A stretch of 64,000 nt of DNA from Phenylobacterium glaciei (GCF_016772415.1 NZ_JAGSGD010000001.1:1571001-1635000); one strand, 5' to 3'. Positions 18,949 to 28,112 are shown, counted from the stretch's first letter. Numbers and translations: made by a program. Notes: generated from the sequence alone by a model not told the origin.

Positions 18949-18998
18949 TCTCCGTCGACGTTACGGCGGTTTCTGCTTAGCATAGTGGTCATGACTAT

Positions 18999-19023
18999 TT
19001 GAGATCGCTATTCTTTATCTCAA
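18999..19023. promoter_or_regulatory. Inverted repeat upstream of the 19055 gene
   Basis: Seven-base arms (18999-19005 and 19017-19023) around an 11-bp AT-rich centre, 31 bp before the start codon. This may be an operator or a leader hairpin. Confidence 0.4.
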
Positions 19024-19054
19024 AAGAAACCACAGGTTGCGCTAAGCCACGCCC

Positions 19055-19612
19055 ATGGAAACGATAGAGTCCGCACAGCACGCCCTGACCCTCTTGAAGG
19101 TCTATGACCTGTATCTGGATCTCTGGAAGCGCGAGAACGGTCCTGACAACCGCGGCCTGGCGCGGCAGATCGCCGTGGTCGCCCTCGTGACCCGCCGGCA
19201 GCTGGGGCTCAGCGCCCACGACGCGCTGCCGCTGTCGGTCCTGGCCTTCCGCAAGAGCGTGGACGTGACGCCCGGCGCGTTCCGGAAATCCCATTCCCAC
19301 GCCCGCGCCCTGTTGGACCACGGCACGGTGGGAGGCCTTCCGATCTGGCAACTGGTGTCCCAGATCGACGTCAATCATGAGCAGCTTCTGCCCAAGGTCG
19401 ACGCCCTGGTGCAGAAGATGAACCTGCCCGCCGCCCTGGCGGCGCGGGCCGCCCTGCTGGGGGGAACCCGCGGCGGTCGTCCGGTGACCAACGGGCGCGC
19501 CCACGTTCTCGAAGGCGTCATGGGCCTGCTGGCGAAGGTCGCCCGAGGTGACGCCGGCGCCAGCGTGGAACTAGACGCCATCTCCGAACTGATCAGCCAA
19601 CGCACGGCCTGA
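19055..19612 (+). CDS. Hypothetical protein, 185 aa
   Basis: I do not recognise the family. The protein is soluble and helix-rich, with no signal peptide, membrane helix or Cys cluster. Distinct features are a basic central stretch (VTRRQLG, AFRKSVD, GAFRKSHSHAR), a Gly/Arg-rich turn GGTRGGRPVTNGRAH near residue 144, and a C-terminal helical segment. It is monocistronic, flanked by palindromic sites that contain TGACGTCA, and lies between an ABC transporter and a large TonB receptor. The codon pattern is normal for the chromosome, so it is probably real. Confidence 0.7.
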   Translation: METIESAQHALTLLKVYDLYLDLWKRENGPDNRGLARQIAVVALVTRRQLGLSAHDALPLSVLAFRKSVDVTPGAFRKSHSHARALLDHGTVGGLPIWQLVSQIDVNHEQLLPKVDALVQKMNLPAALAARAALLGGTRGGRPVTNGRAHVLEGVMGLLAKVARGDAGASVELDAISELISQRTA

Positions 19613-19686
19613 CGGGCTCCCAGCCGGTCAAGACTATCTCGGATTGTTATCAACACCACCAGGAATGGTCACTGATGGTCTTCATA

Positions 19687-19700
19687 TTGTGACGTCACAA
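19687..19700. promoter_or_regulatory. 14-bp perfect palindrome TTGTGACGTCACAA
   Basis: A perfect dyad whose half-sites TTGTGAC/GTCACAA recall CRP/FNR-type sites but with a shorter spacer than CRP's 6 bp. It contains the TGACGTCA core also present at 18941. It is a candidate operator for the receptor gene downstream. Confidence 0.45.
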
Positions 19701-19827
19701 CCCGATAACGCGCGTCCTGTCTTTGGAGCCCCGCGCCGAAAAATTGGGTCAGATGCGACGAGGCGAGGGTAAAATTCGCTCCGGGATAGCCTCAAGACAG
19801 GCCGGGGCGTGGCGATAATGTGACAGA

Positions 19828-19872
19828 ACGGGGTCAAACACATGTGCGATATGTTTCGAAGATTGACCCCGT
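19828..19872. promoter_or_regulatory. 10-bp inverted repeat upstream of TonB receptor
   Basis: Arms ACGGGGTCAA (19828-19837) and TTGACCCCGT (19863-19872), perfect, separated by 25 bp. It lies 107 bp before the receptor start. It could be a pair of half-sites for one regulator or a leader hairpin. Confidence 0.5.
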
Positions 19873-19979
19873 AACATCCGAGACGCCTTAGTCTCGGCAG
19901 TGGGATTTTTCGAAATCCGATTCTGGGGAGCGTGCCTCGAAGGTCGCTTGGACCTGTCGAGCCGCTGGAGGACTTAATC

Positions 19980-22900
19980 TTGAAAGCTGACTCAATGCGG
20001 TCGCGCCTGTTGGCGTCGACCATGATCTGCGGTGCGGCCTTCGCCACCGCCGGCGCGGCCTACGCGCAAAGCAACGAAGTGACCGAAGTCGTCGTCACCG
20101 GTTCGCGGATCGTCCGTCAGGACTACGTGGCCAACAGCCCGATCTCGACCGTGACCGGCGATCAGACGGTGGCGAATGCGGACATCACGCTCGACACCTA
20201 TCTGAACACTCTGCCGCAGGTGAACCCGTCCGGAACCACCACCTCCAACAACCCCGGCAACGGCGGCCAGTCCAACATCAACCTTCGCGGCCTCGGCTCG
20301 AACCGCAACGTCGTGCTGATCGACGGCCGTCGTCCGATGGTGTCGGCCAACGACCTGACGGTCGACCTGAACACCATTCCGCAGGCCCTGATCGAGAGCA
20401 TCGAAGTCATCACCGGCGGCGCCGGTGCGACCTACGGCGCCGACGCCATCTCGGGCGCGGTCAACGTCAAGCTGAAGCGCAACTTCGAAGGCGTCGACAT
20501 CCGCGCCAACTACTCGAACTCCACCGAGTTCTGGGACGCTGAAGAGTACCAACTGTCGGCTGCCATCGGCGGCAACTTCGCCGACGGCAAGGGCAACGCG
20601 GTGTTCGGCTTCGACCGTTCGTACCGTGAAGCGATGATCAAGTCGCAGCGTTCGTTCTCGCAGAACGCCACCTCCACCACCTCCTTCCTGCCGGAAGGCG
20701 CCCTGTTCTGGGGTAACGCCAACGCCCCGACCAAGGCTGCCCTGGACGGCATCTTCGCCACCTATGGCGTCGCTTCGACGAAGACCTCGCTGACCTCGGG
20801 GACCATCGGTTTCAACCAGAACGGCTCGCTGTTCTACAAGGGGATCTTCAACAACCCCCTCGATGTGCAGCACTTCACCTATCCGATCGACGGCAAGGTG
20901 AACCAAAGCCTGTACCCCGACCTGTACAGCTACAACTTCGACTTCGTGAACATCCTGACCCTGCCGCTCGACCGGTACTCCTTCATGACGAAGGTGAACT
21001 ACGAGCTGGACAACGGGATCGAGTTCTTCGCCTCCGGCGGCTGGACCGAATACACCGCCGCCACCGCCTTGGCTCCGACCCCGTTCCCCACCGTCAACAC
21101 CCGCAACCCGAGCACCGCCCGGACGCAGGACGTGATCTCCAACCTGGTGACCCCGGGCCAACAGATCGCCCAGCAGCTGGTCGTGCCGACTACGAACCCC
21201 TTCATCCCGGCCGATCTGCGCACCCTGCTCAATAGCCGCACCGGCGATGACCCGGCGCTGGTCGGAGCCGGGGCCACCGAGCCCTTCCGGATGCGCCAGC
21301 GCACCCTGGACATCGGTCTGCGTCAGTCGAGTTACGACAACACGGTCGTCCAGTTCCTGGCTGGCATGAAGGGCCCGATCGGCGACACCGGCTTCAACTT
21401 CGAAGTCTCTGTCTCCGAAGGCCGCACCACGATCACCCAGACCCAAGCCGGCAATGTGCAGACCCAGAAGCTGCAGACCCTGATCGAAGCGGCCGACGGT
21501 GGCGCCAGCATCTGCGCCGGCGGCTTCAACATCTTCGGACGCCAGCCGATCTCGGCCGCCTGCCAGCAGTACCTGGCCGTCGCCACCTCGCTGTCGACCA
21601 AGATGACCCAGCAGATCGCCCAGGGCTTTGTGACCGGCAAGATCGCCGAGCTCCCGGCCGGCGACATGCAGATCGTGCTCGGCGCTGAATATCGTGGCTT
21701 CGAGTACAACTTCGATCCGGGCGCCGCCTCGGGCCCGATCTCGGGCTTCAGCAACCAGAACCCCGACAAGGGCACCAACTCCTTCAAGGACCTGTTCGGC
21801 GAACTCGCCATTCCGGTCATCAAGGACCAGCCCCTGATCAAGAGCCTGGAAATCGACCTGGGCGTTCGCTACTCCAAGAACGAGTTCGCCGACAAGATCG
21901 CCGGCAACAGCGTCCAGCTGGATGGCGTCTACGCCTACAAGGCCGAGGTCAACTGGGAGGTCAACGACCTGCTGCGGGCCCGCGCCTCTTACCAGCGCTC
22001 CGTCCGGGCTCCGAACTTCTCGGAACTGTTCTCCGGTGGCGGCAACTCGCCGCAGTACTTCGACCCCTGCTCGGTCACGACCCAGGCGCGGACCGGGGCC
22101 AGTGCGGCTCAGATCACCGCGCTCTGCCGCACGGCCGGCTTCAACGGCGGTGTGTCGTCCACCGCGATCGGCACCTTCGTGCAGACCCCCGGTTCGCAGA
22201 TCGGTGTGGACGTTCTGGGCAACAAGGCCCTGAAGCCGGAAGAGGGCACCACCCTCACCGCCGGCTTGGTCTGGAAGTCGCCGTGGGAAAACCAGTGGCT
22301 GTCGCGCCTGCAAGGCTCGGTGGACTACTATAATATCAAGATCGACAAGGCGATCCTGACCCCGACCCCCAACCAGATCGTGGCCGCCTGCTATAACTAC
22401 TATGGCACCAACCCGACCTTCAGCCCGACCAACGTCAACTGCGACGGCATCCTGCGGACCGGCGGCGACATCCTGTTCGTCTACGATCCGAACAACGGCT
22501 ACGCCGAGTTCACCGCCTCCAACGGCGGCCACCAGAAGACCAGCGGCATCGACATCCAGTTCGACTACGGCTTCGACCTGGAATGGCTGGGCGCCCCGTC
22601 GTCCTGGGGTTCGGTCCGCATGGGCGCGGTCCTGACCCACGTGATCGAGTTCAAGCAACAGGATCCCTTCACCGGATCCAAGGAACTCGATTTCGCCGGC
22701 ACCGTCTCGTACTTCGGCTCCGGCCTCGGCACGAGCTTCCCGGACTGGAAGGCCACCATCAACACCAACTGGACTGTTGGTGACCTGAAGGTTGACGCCC
22801 GGGCCCGCTACATCAGCTCGATGGAAAACCGTCTGAACATCGAGTTCCCGGGCGAGACCCAGTTCACGGGTCCTGGTTCGGTCTGGTACTTCGACCTGTC

Positions 22901-23066
22901 GGGCACCTACGCCCTGACCGACAATGTCGAGTTCCGCCTCGGCGTGAACAACGTCTTCAACAAGGAAGCCGAAACCTACAAGCCCAACGTCCAGTCGGGC
23001 ACCGACCCCTCCACCTACGACGTCGTGGGTCGCCGGGTGTTCGGCGGCGTGAAGCTGCGCTTCTAA
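19980..23066 (+). CDS. Large TonB-dependent receptor
   Basis: A 1028-aa outer-membrane receptor of the long (about 1000 aa) class common in Caulobacter and sphingomonads. The TTG at 19980 follows GGAGG (19967-19971) at good spacing; the ATG at 19995 is the alternative. The signal peptide ends near AYAQS. The TonB-box-like EVTEVVVTGSRIV follows, then the plug with NINLRGLGSNRNVVLIDGRR and GGAGATYGADAISGAVNVKL, then the barrel ending VKLRF. A strong terminator follows. Long receptors of this kind often import glycans or large organic molecules; the substrate here is unknown. Confidence 0.95.
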   Translation: MKADSMRSRLLASTMICGAAFATAGAAYAQSNEVTEVVVTGSRIVRQDYVANSPISTVTGDQTVANADITLDTYLNTLPQVNPSGTTTSNNPGNGGQSNINLRGLGSNRNVVLIDGRRPMVSANDLTVDLNTIPQALIESIEVITGGAGATYGADAISGAVNVKLKRNFEGVDIRANYSNSTEFWDAEEYQLSAAIGGNFADGKGNAVFGFDRSYREAMIKSQRSFSQNATSTTSFLPEGALFWGNANAPTKAALDGIFATYGVASTKTSLTSGTIGFNQNGSLFYKGIFNNPLDVQHFTYPIDGKVNQSLYPDLYSYNFDFVNILTLPLDRYSFMTKVNYELDNGIEFFASGGWTEYTAATALAPTPFPTVNTRNPSTARTQDVISNLVTPGQQIAQQLVVPTTNPFIPADLRTLLNSRTGDDPALVGAGATEPFRMRQRTLDIGLRQSSYDNTVVQFLAGMKGPIGDTGFNFEVSVSEGRTTITQTQAGNVQTQKLQTLIEAADGGASICAGGFNIFGRQPISAACQQYLAVATSLSTKMTQQIAQGFVTGKIAELPAGDMQIVLGAEYRGFEYNFDPGAASGPISGFSNQNPDKGTNSFKDLFGELAIPVIKDQPLIKSLEIDLGVRYSKNEFADKIAGNSVQLDGVYAYKAEVNWEVNDLLRARASYQRSVRAPNFSELFSGGGNSPQYFDPCSVTTQARTGASAAQITALCRTAGFNGGVSSTAIGTFVQTPGSQIGVDVLGNKALKPEEGTTLTAGLVWKSPWENQWLSRLQGSVDYYNIKIDKAILTPTPNQIVAACYNYYGTNPTFSPTNVNCDGILRTGGDILFVYDPNNGYAEFTASNGGHQKTSGIDIQFDYGFDLEWLGAPSSWGSVRMGAVLTHVIEFKQQDPFTGSKELDFAGTVSYFGSGLGTSFPDWKATINTNWTVGDLKVDARARYISSMENRLNIEFPGETQFTGPGSVWYFDLSGTYALTDNVEFRLGVNNVFNKEAETYKPNVQSGTDPSTYDVVGRRVFGGVKLRF

Positions 23067-23090
23067 GCCTGATCTAGACCAACGAAATGG

Positions 23091-23122
23091 GGGCGGCGGA
23101 CTTTAAGTCCGCCGCCCTTTTT
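23091..23122 (+). terminator. Rho-independent terminator after large TonB receptor
   Basis: A perfect 12-bp stem (23091-23102 with 23106-23117), a 3-nt loop and a run of five T, 24 bp after the stop. Confidence 0.92.
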
Positions 23123-23140
23123 CGTGCGCGACACTCCAGG

Positions 23141-23270
23141 AACGTCATCCTCCGGCTTGTCCCGAGGATCCATGATCTCCGACTTCCCACAGGGCGAGCG
23201 AACGGCGCCGCGGCGCTCAACGTCCGCCGGGGCGTCTATGGCTCCTCGGGACAAGCCCGAGGATGACGTT
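23141..23270. repeat. Inverted-repeat mobile-like element, family 2, copy 1
   Basis: About 130 bp with long arms (23141-23168 and 23243-23270) of the CGTCATCCTC..GCTTGTCCCGAGGA type. The second copy is at 54015-54140. In translation the arms give the DPRDKPEDDV peptide that recurs as spurious proteins in many alphaproteobacterial annotations. It is a REP/MITE-like intergenic element. Confidence 0.9.
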
Positions 23271-23348
23271 CAATGGGGCGCAGGCGCGCGCGTTCAAGAA
23301 GTCTCGAACCGGCCGCTCTCCGCGGCTGATGAGGAGGGAGTCGCGCCC

Positions 23349-24146
23349 TCAGGCGTAGCCGAGCAACTCGCGCAGGCCCGGGGCCATGAAGTCCACGGCC
23401 CGCTTCTGGTCGTCGGGCAGCACCTCGGGCAAGGCCATGCCGCCCGACAGCTTTTCGCGCGACGTGGCGCTGTGTTCACGTGCCGCGCCGACCGCCACCC
23501 GCGCGCGCCAGTCGTCGGGCAATGCGATGCCGAGGTGGGCCAGCAGGTCACCGAAGTAGGCCTCCGCCGCCGGCGCCTCCAGGTTCTTCAGGTGGCCGAT
23601 GATGTCTTCGTAGCGCACCAGCTTAACCCCGGTCCCCAGCCAGGCGACCGCGTGGAAGGTGAAGACCTCGCGCAGGGCGGGGCCCTTTCCGGGGATGCCG
23701 AAGATCATCATGTTCATCATCTGCTCGACACTCACCGCGCCGTTCTTCAGCGGCTTGAGTTCGGGATGATCGAACTGGTCGGACAGGCTGAACCGCGCGC
23801 GGGCCAGGACATAGTCGTAGGGGTCGCGCACCAGCACCACCTGCCGGGCGTGCTTCAGCGCCATCAGGGACATGTCGGAAAACAGCAGATGGCCCACGCT
23901 GAAGGTCGGCCTCGCCGGGTTGAGCGCGCCTACGTGCTGCTGGAAGTTGGGGATCTGGATGAATTCGCGGTCGTAGTGCTGCTCGATGGGCACGAACATG
24001 CGCACGATATTGCGCAGCAGGTGGGTGCCGCACTTGGGCACGCTGTTGAGGAAGGCGGTCTGCCTCAGGGGCGCCTGGGCGAATTTGCGGATCTCCGGGC
24101 CCAGGGTGTCGGGCTTGCTAATGACATAGGCGACCGGCTGAGCCAT
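23349..24146 (-). CDS. Sulfotransferase-family protein
   Basis: A 265-aa protein with the two PAPS-binding elements of sulfotransferases: the 5'-phosphosulfate loop SVPKCGTHLLRNIV at about residues 35-48 and the 3'-phosphate element VLVRDPYDYVLARARF at about 110-125. It would transfer sulfate from PAPS to an acceptor, possibly a cell-surface glycan, given the UDP-glucuronate epimerase and dehydratase genes just beyond. The start at 24146 is preceded by AGGAG on the minus strand; the upstream-extended frame to 24398 is not credible. The acceptor is unknown. Confidence 0.82.
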   Translation of the reverse strand: MAQPVAYVISKPDTLGPEIRKFAQAPLRQTAFLNSVPKCGTHLLRNIVRMFVPIEQHYDREFIQIPNFQQHVGALNPARPTFSVGHLLFSDMSLMALKHARQVVLVRDPYDYVLARARFSLSDQFDHPELKPLKNGAVSVEQMMNMMIFGIPGKGPALREVFTFHAVAWLGTGVKLVRYEDIIGHLKNLEAPAAEAYFGDLLAHLGIALPDDWRARVAVGAAREHSATSREKLSGGMALPEVLPDDQKRAVDFMAPGLRELLGYA

Positions 24147-24268
24147 GGGGCGCTCCTGAAAACATGCCCTATCGCTAGGCGCCGGGCCGCGGTTGCGCAA
24201 CCGAAAACAAGACGCGCTACGGACGCGGAAGACCCGTGCGGTCTTACTGGGAAGGGGCTCGACCGGCC

Positions 24269-24529
24269 TTAGTGGATCGTGGCCACGGCCGTGGTGGTGG
24301 GGGAATAAAGCCCGATCAGTCCGTCGCGGGAGGCGACGGTGCGAGCGGCGCGGGCGGCGTTCTGGCAGATCACGCCCTTGACCTGTCCGGCCAGGCACTG
24401 CTGCAGCGCCGCCTCACGCTCATAGGCGTTGTCACGGAAATAGGTGAAGGAGCGGTCCACGGACCCCCAGCCCACCGAAGCGATGATGGCCGCCAGAGCG
24501 ACACCACACCAGAAGACGACACGTATCAT
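24269..24529 (-). CDS. Small single-span membrane or exported protein, 86 aa
   Basis: Starts MIRVVFWCGVALAAIIA, a hydrophobic signal anchor or signal peptide, followed by a short soluble helical part with two Cys (QQCLAGQVKGVICQN) that could form a disulfide in the periplasm. I do not recognise the family. The start at 24529 has a G-rich ribosome site. It lies between the sulfotransferase-like gene and the epimerase on the same strand, separated from the latter by a double-hairpin repeat. Confidence 0.65.
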   Translation of the reverse strand: MIRVVFWCGVALAAIIASVGWGSVDRSFTYFRDNAYEREAALQQCLAGQVKGVICQNAARAARTVASRDGLIGLYSPTTTAVATIH

Positions 24530-24680
24530 TTTGAAGCACCCCCCCGGCGCTGGGTGCAATTCGTAGGCCCCAATTTGGGGGAGCTCAAGTGAACGCCCGC
24601 GCGACGCGAAGACGCACAAGCCATGGAGGCGCCAGGAGCGATTCGCGGGGGGCGTGTGGCGGCCAGATCGCCGCCCGGCG

Positions 24681-24798
24681 CTAGAGCCCTTTCCGATCTG
24701 ACTGCGTCAGTCAGATCGGATAAAAAGGGCTCTAATTCAAGAAGTTAGAGCATTTTTCGACCCGATAACCGTTTCACACTTATCGGAAAAAGCGCTAG
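24681..24798. repeat. Double-hairpin intergenic repeat, copy B
   Basis: A 118-bp element bounded by CTAG at both ends. The first hairpin is built on AGAGCCCTTTCCGATCTGA and its complement. The second pairs GAGCATTTTTCGACCCGATAA with TTATCGGAAAAAGCGC, with some mismatches. It is nearly identical to copy C at 43160-43276. Its right-hand CTAG overlaps the stop codon of the epimerase gene on the minus strand (24795-24797). Confidence 0.92.
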
Positions 24799-25817
24799 GT
24801 CGTGGCCGCCTTGTAGTAGTCCATGTACCAGTCGACGAAGCGGCCGATGCCGGTCTCGATGGGGGTCTTTGGCGCGTAGTCGAGGGCGGCCTGGGTCTCG
24901 GTGGTGTCGGCCTCGGTGCGGCTGACGTCGCCAGGCTGCATGGGCAGCAGGTTGAGCTGGGCTTTGCGGCCGAGCTTCTCCTCCAGGACCTCGATATAAC
25001 GCATCAGCTCGACCCGCTGGCTGTTGCCCAGGTTGAGAATCCGCCAGGGCGCGACGCCGCTCGTGGCCGGGTTGGGCGCGAGCGGATCCCAGGCCGGATC
25101 GATCGTCGCCGGCCGGTCCAGGGCCGCCACCACGCCGGAGACGATGTCGTCCACATAGGTAAAGTCACGCTGCATCTTGCCCTGTCCGTAGACGTCGATG
25201 GGCTCGCCCTTGAGGATCGCCTCGGTGAACTTGAACAGCGCCATGTCGGGGCGGCCCCAAGGGCCATAGACGGTGAAGAATCGGAAGCCGGTCGAGGGGA
25301 TGCCGAACAGGTGGGCGTAGGAATGGGCCATGGACTCGTTGGCGAGCTTGGTGGCCGCATAGAGGGTGATGGGGTGGTGCACGGGATCACGCACCGAGAA
25401 GGGCAGCTTGCCGTTGGCGCCGTAGACCGAGCTGGTCGAGGCGAAGACCAGGTGCCTGGGCTGGGTGGCGCGGCAGCCCTCCAGGATGTTGAGGAAGCCC
25501 ACCACGTTGGAGTCCACATAGGCCTCCGGATTTTCCAGGCTGTAGCGGACGCCGGCCTGGGCGGCGAGGTTGATCACGCCGTCGGGCTTCACATCCCTGA
25601 ACAGTTGAGCCACTGCCTCGCGGTCGGCCAGGTCGATCTTGGCGTGGCGATAGCCTTTACGGGCCTCCAGGCGGGACAGGCGGGCCTGTTTCAGGGTCGG
25701 ATCGTAATAGGGGTTCAGGTCGTCCAGACCGACGACCTTGTCACCGCGATCCAGCAGCCGGTGGGCGGTGTGCGAGCCGATGAAGCCCGCCGAGCCGGTG
25801 ACCAGGATAACCGCCAT
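24795..25817 (-). CDS. UDP-glucuronate 4-epimerase (NAD-dependent epimerase)
   Basis: A 340-aa extended SDR epimerase interconverting UDP-glucuronate and UDP-galacturonate for polysaccharide synthesis. It has the Rossmann loop TGSAGFIGSHTA at residues 7-18, DLNPYYDP.LK.AR typical of this class, the active-site Ser region ASTSSVYG, and the Tyr-x3-Lys in YAATK. FRFFTVYGPWGRPDMA and the MQRDFTYVDDI segment are diagnostic of LspL/CapI-type glucuronate epimerases. Its TAG stop codon lies within the terminal CTAG of the adjacent repeat. Confidence 0.92.
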   Translation of the reverse strand: MAVILVTGSAGFIGSHTAHRLLDRGDKVVGLDDLNPYYDPTLKQARLSRLEARKGYRHAKIDLADREAVAQLFRDVKPDGVINLAAQAGVRYSLENPEAYVDSNVVGFLNILEGCRATQPRHLVFASTSSVYGANGKLPFSVRDPVHHPITLYAATKLANESMAHSYAHLFGIPSTGFRFFTVYGPWGRPDMALFKFTEAILKGEPIDVYGQGKMQRDFTYVDDIVSGVVAALDRPATIDPAWDPLAPNPATSGVAPWRILNLGNSQRVELMRYIEVLEEKLGRKAQLNLLPMQPGDVSRTEADTTETQAALDYAPKTPIETGIGRFVDWYMDYYKAATT

Positions 25818-25881
25818 AAGTCTCTCTTACGCTACGCGATGCGATGTTAGAGCCAGCCGCTGGGGGCGCGCAATCGTCCCG

Positions 25882-27822
25882 TTAGCCGTTGGCGACGACC
25901 CGCAGGGCCGGGGCGGCGCCGGGCTTCTCGCCACGAATCTGAGCGACCAGGTCGAAGAGCGCGCGACGCACGTCCTCCACATCGCCTTTGTCGGCGAGAC
26001 CCTCAAGGTCCAGCAGATGGTTGGCGGTGATGCGCAAGGCGGAGGAAGAAACCACCTCCATGACCTTCGGCGCGCAGGGCAGGGACCGCTCGGTCTCGTC
26101 CAGCAGGGCTTCGGTGAGCTTCTCGCCAGGCCGCAGGCCGGTGATCTCGATTTCGATGTCCTTGCCGGGGACGCGGCCGGAGAGGGCGATCATCTGGCGG
26201 GCGAGGTCCATGATCCGCACCGGCTCGCCCATCTCCAGCAGGAAGAGGCGGGCGTGGGCGGCGTCGGCCCCCTCGGCGCAGGTGGCCGTGGCGTGCAAGA
26301 CCAGCTGCGCGGCCTCGGGAATGGTCATGAAGAACCGGGCCATGTCCTCGTGGGTCACGGTGACCGGACCGCCACGATCAATCTGAGACTTGAATATTGG
26401 CACCACGGAGCCTGCAGAGCCCAGGACATTGCCGAACCGCACGGCGGAGAAGCGCGTGCCCTGGCCGTTCTGCTGGGCCTGAATCACCGCCTCGGCCAGG
26501 CGCTTGGTGGCGCCCATGACATTGGAGGGGTCGACGGCCTTGTCCGTGGAGATCAGCACCATCTGGGCCGCGCCTGAGGCGCGCGCGCCCTCGGCGACGT
26601 TCCAGGTGCCGACCACGTTGGTGAGTACGCCCTCGCAGGGGTGACGCTCGACCATGGAGACGTGCTTCAGGGCCGCGGCGTGGAAGACCAGGTCGGGCTT
26701 CTGGCGCTGGAAACAGTCGGCCACCCGGCTGGCGTTGCGCACGTCCACAAGGGCGGCGTGCCGCGACAGGGAGGGGAAGGTCTCGCCCAGTTCGCGGTCG
26801 ATCTCGAAGAGCGAGGTCTCCGAGAAGTCGAGCATGGTGATATGGGCGGCATGGAAGGCGGCGACCTGGCGAACCAGCTCGGCCCCGATGGAGCCGCCGG
26901 CCCCCGTGATCAGCACGCGGCGACCGTGGATCAGGGCCTTCACGGCCTCATGGTCCAGTTCGATGGGCTCGCGGGCCAGCAGCTCCTCGACACTGATCTC
27001 GCGCATGGGCAGCAGGGCCATGCCGTCGTGCTGCGACAGCTCGACGATGGAGGGGAGGCGCAACAGGCGGATGCCATCGTTCTTCAACTGGCCCAGCTGA
27101 TCGGCGGTCAGCCCCTTCAGGCGGCCGGGCTCGTCCAGGAACAGGATGGCGCGCGGATAGCGGTTCCAGCGCCGAAGGTCGGCCAGAGCCGCCTCCAGAT
27201 TGTCGATGCACTCGATGATGCAGACACCACGCACCTGCTGGCCCACGTCGCGGACGTCGGGGCCGACGATGCCGACCGGGGTCCAGGCGTGGTCGTGCCG
27301 CCGCGCGACGTCGCGCAGATAGGTGTCGGCGAGCGCCATCGGACCAATCAGCAGCAGGGACGGGGCCTGGGGCGCGCGGTCGCGCACGGATTTCAGGGGG
27401 GCGAAGCTGTCCAGGGCGTGCTCGTGCAGGGCGCGGCGCATGATCCGCGCGCCCATGGAGCCCGTCATCTGGAAGATGGTGGCCATGGCCAGGACAGAAC
27501 GGGGCAGGCCGCTCGCCCGGTCGATCACGAACACCGCCAGCAGGAAGACCCCCGCGGTCAGCACCGCGGTTCGGGCCAGGACTAGAGCGTCGGGAATGGA
27601 GACATAGCGCCAGGGTGACAGCTCGCGCCGGAACACGGTGGAGAAGACGGCGGCGAGGGCGGCGTAGAGGCCCACCAGCTGCACGACATTGAGGGTGGAG
27701 AGATCGCCGTCGTCGAGGCCCAGCGTACGGGCAGAGGATAAAAGATAGGCGAGGAAAAAGGCTGCAGCCGCGATCAGCGTGTCGACGACGATGGTCTGGG
27801 CTCGGTTGGCCATCTGCTCCAT
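25882..27822 (-). CDS. Membrane UDP-HexNAc 4,6-dehydratase (CapD/WbpM/PglF family)
   Basis: A 646-aa polysaccharide-biosynthesis protein. It has four N-terminal transmembrane helices (to about residue 140), a central CoA-binding-like Rossmann domain, and a C-terminal dehydratase domain. The C-terminal domain has ITGAGGSIGAEL at about 305, HAAALKHV.M.E and STDKAVDP.NVMGATKR. The catalytic Tyr of small SDRs is replaced by Met in NVMGATK, as is normal for this large membrane class. It makes 4-keto-6-deoxy sugars for surface glycans. The start at 27822 has a GGAGCG ribosome site; the frame extends to 27960 without support. It is upstream of the epimerase gene on the same strand. Confidence 0.92.
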   Translation of the reverse strand: MEQMANRAQTIVVDTLIAAAAFFLAYLLSSARTLGLDDGDLSTLNVVQLVGLYAALAAVFSTVFRRELSPWRYVSIPDALVLARTAVLTAGVFLLAVFVIDRASGLPRSVLAMATIFQMTGSMGARIMRRALHEHALDSFAPLKSVRDRAPQAPSLLLIGPMALADTYLRDVARRHDHAWTPVGIVGPDVRDVGQQVRGVCIIECIDNLEAALADLRRWNRYPRAILFLDEPGRLKGLTADQLGQLKNDGIRLLRLPSIVELSQHDGMALLPMREISVEELLAREPIELDHEAVKALIHGRRVLITGAGGSIGAELVRQVAAFHAAHITMLDFSETSLFEIDRELGETFPSLSRHAALVDVRNASRVADCFQRQKPDLVFHAAALKHVSMVERHPCEGVLTNVVGTWNVAEGARASGAAQMVLISTDKAVDPSNVMGATKRLAEAVIQAQQNGQGTRFSAVRFGNVLGSAGSVVPIFKSQIDRGGPVTVTHEDMARFFMTIPEAAQLVLHATATCAEGADAAHARLFLLEMGEPVRIMDLARQMIALSGRVPGKDIEIEITGLRPGEKLTEALLDETERSLPCAPKVMEVVSSSALRITANHLLDLEGLADKGDVEDVRRALFDLVAQIRGEKPGAAPALRVVANG

Positions 27823-27970
27823 GAATCGCGCTCCGCTCCGGTCGTCCGACTTCGCACCATAGAGGGGCGGGCGCGACCGTCCAATGAAACTCCCGTCCGG
27901 CGAGCTTTCCGTCCGGAAACGAGCCGCATCGCGCACCTTTTCACCAAGGGCGCGAGACAAGGGCCAGACC

Positions 27971-28039
27971 CTAGAGCGCGTCTGCGGCGAGTGGAAGCTG
28001 GTTCGCCCATCGGACGCGCTTCTATCGTCTTGGAGCTAG
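27971..28039. repeat. Double-hairpin repeat family, short variant (copy E)
   Basis: Begins CTAGAGCGCGTC and ends CTAG. The stem is AGCGCGTC (27975-27982) with GACGCGCT (28013-28020), and a short tail takes the place of the second hairpin. The loop GAGTGGAAGCTGGTTCGCCC is typical of a repeat family common in alphaproteobacterial intergenic DNA. Confidence 0.75.
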
Positions 28040-28112
28040 GGCGTCTTTCTGGCCGTCTTGTCGGGACTGCACACCTGAGCAGACGCGACCTCAAAGGTCG
28101 CCGCCGGAAACA

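Larger units (their letters stand above)
19613..19979. other. 367-bp intergenic region with two palindromic sites
   Basis: Regulatory region before the large receptor gene. It contains the 14-bp palindrome at 19687-19700 and a 10-bp inverted repeat at 19828-19872. No gene was seen; minus-strand open frames here lack start signals and recognisable families. Confidence 0.6.

Noticed and set aside
23124..24272. A 382-codon plus-strand gene starting in the repeat element
   Set aside because: It begins inside the palindromic repeat and runs antisense to the sulfotransferase-like gene; it is an artefact of repeat and high-G+C sequence.
25882..27960. A longer start (27960) for the CapD-like dehydratase
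   Set aside because: The added 46 residues are polar and precede the first transmembrane helix without similarity to the family; a ribosome site fits the ATG at 27822.
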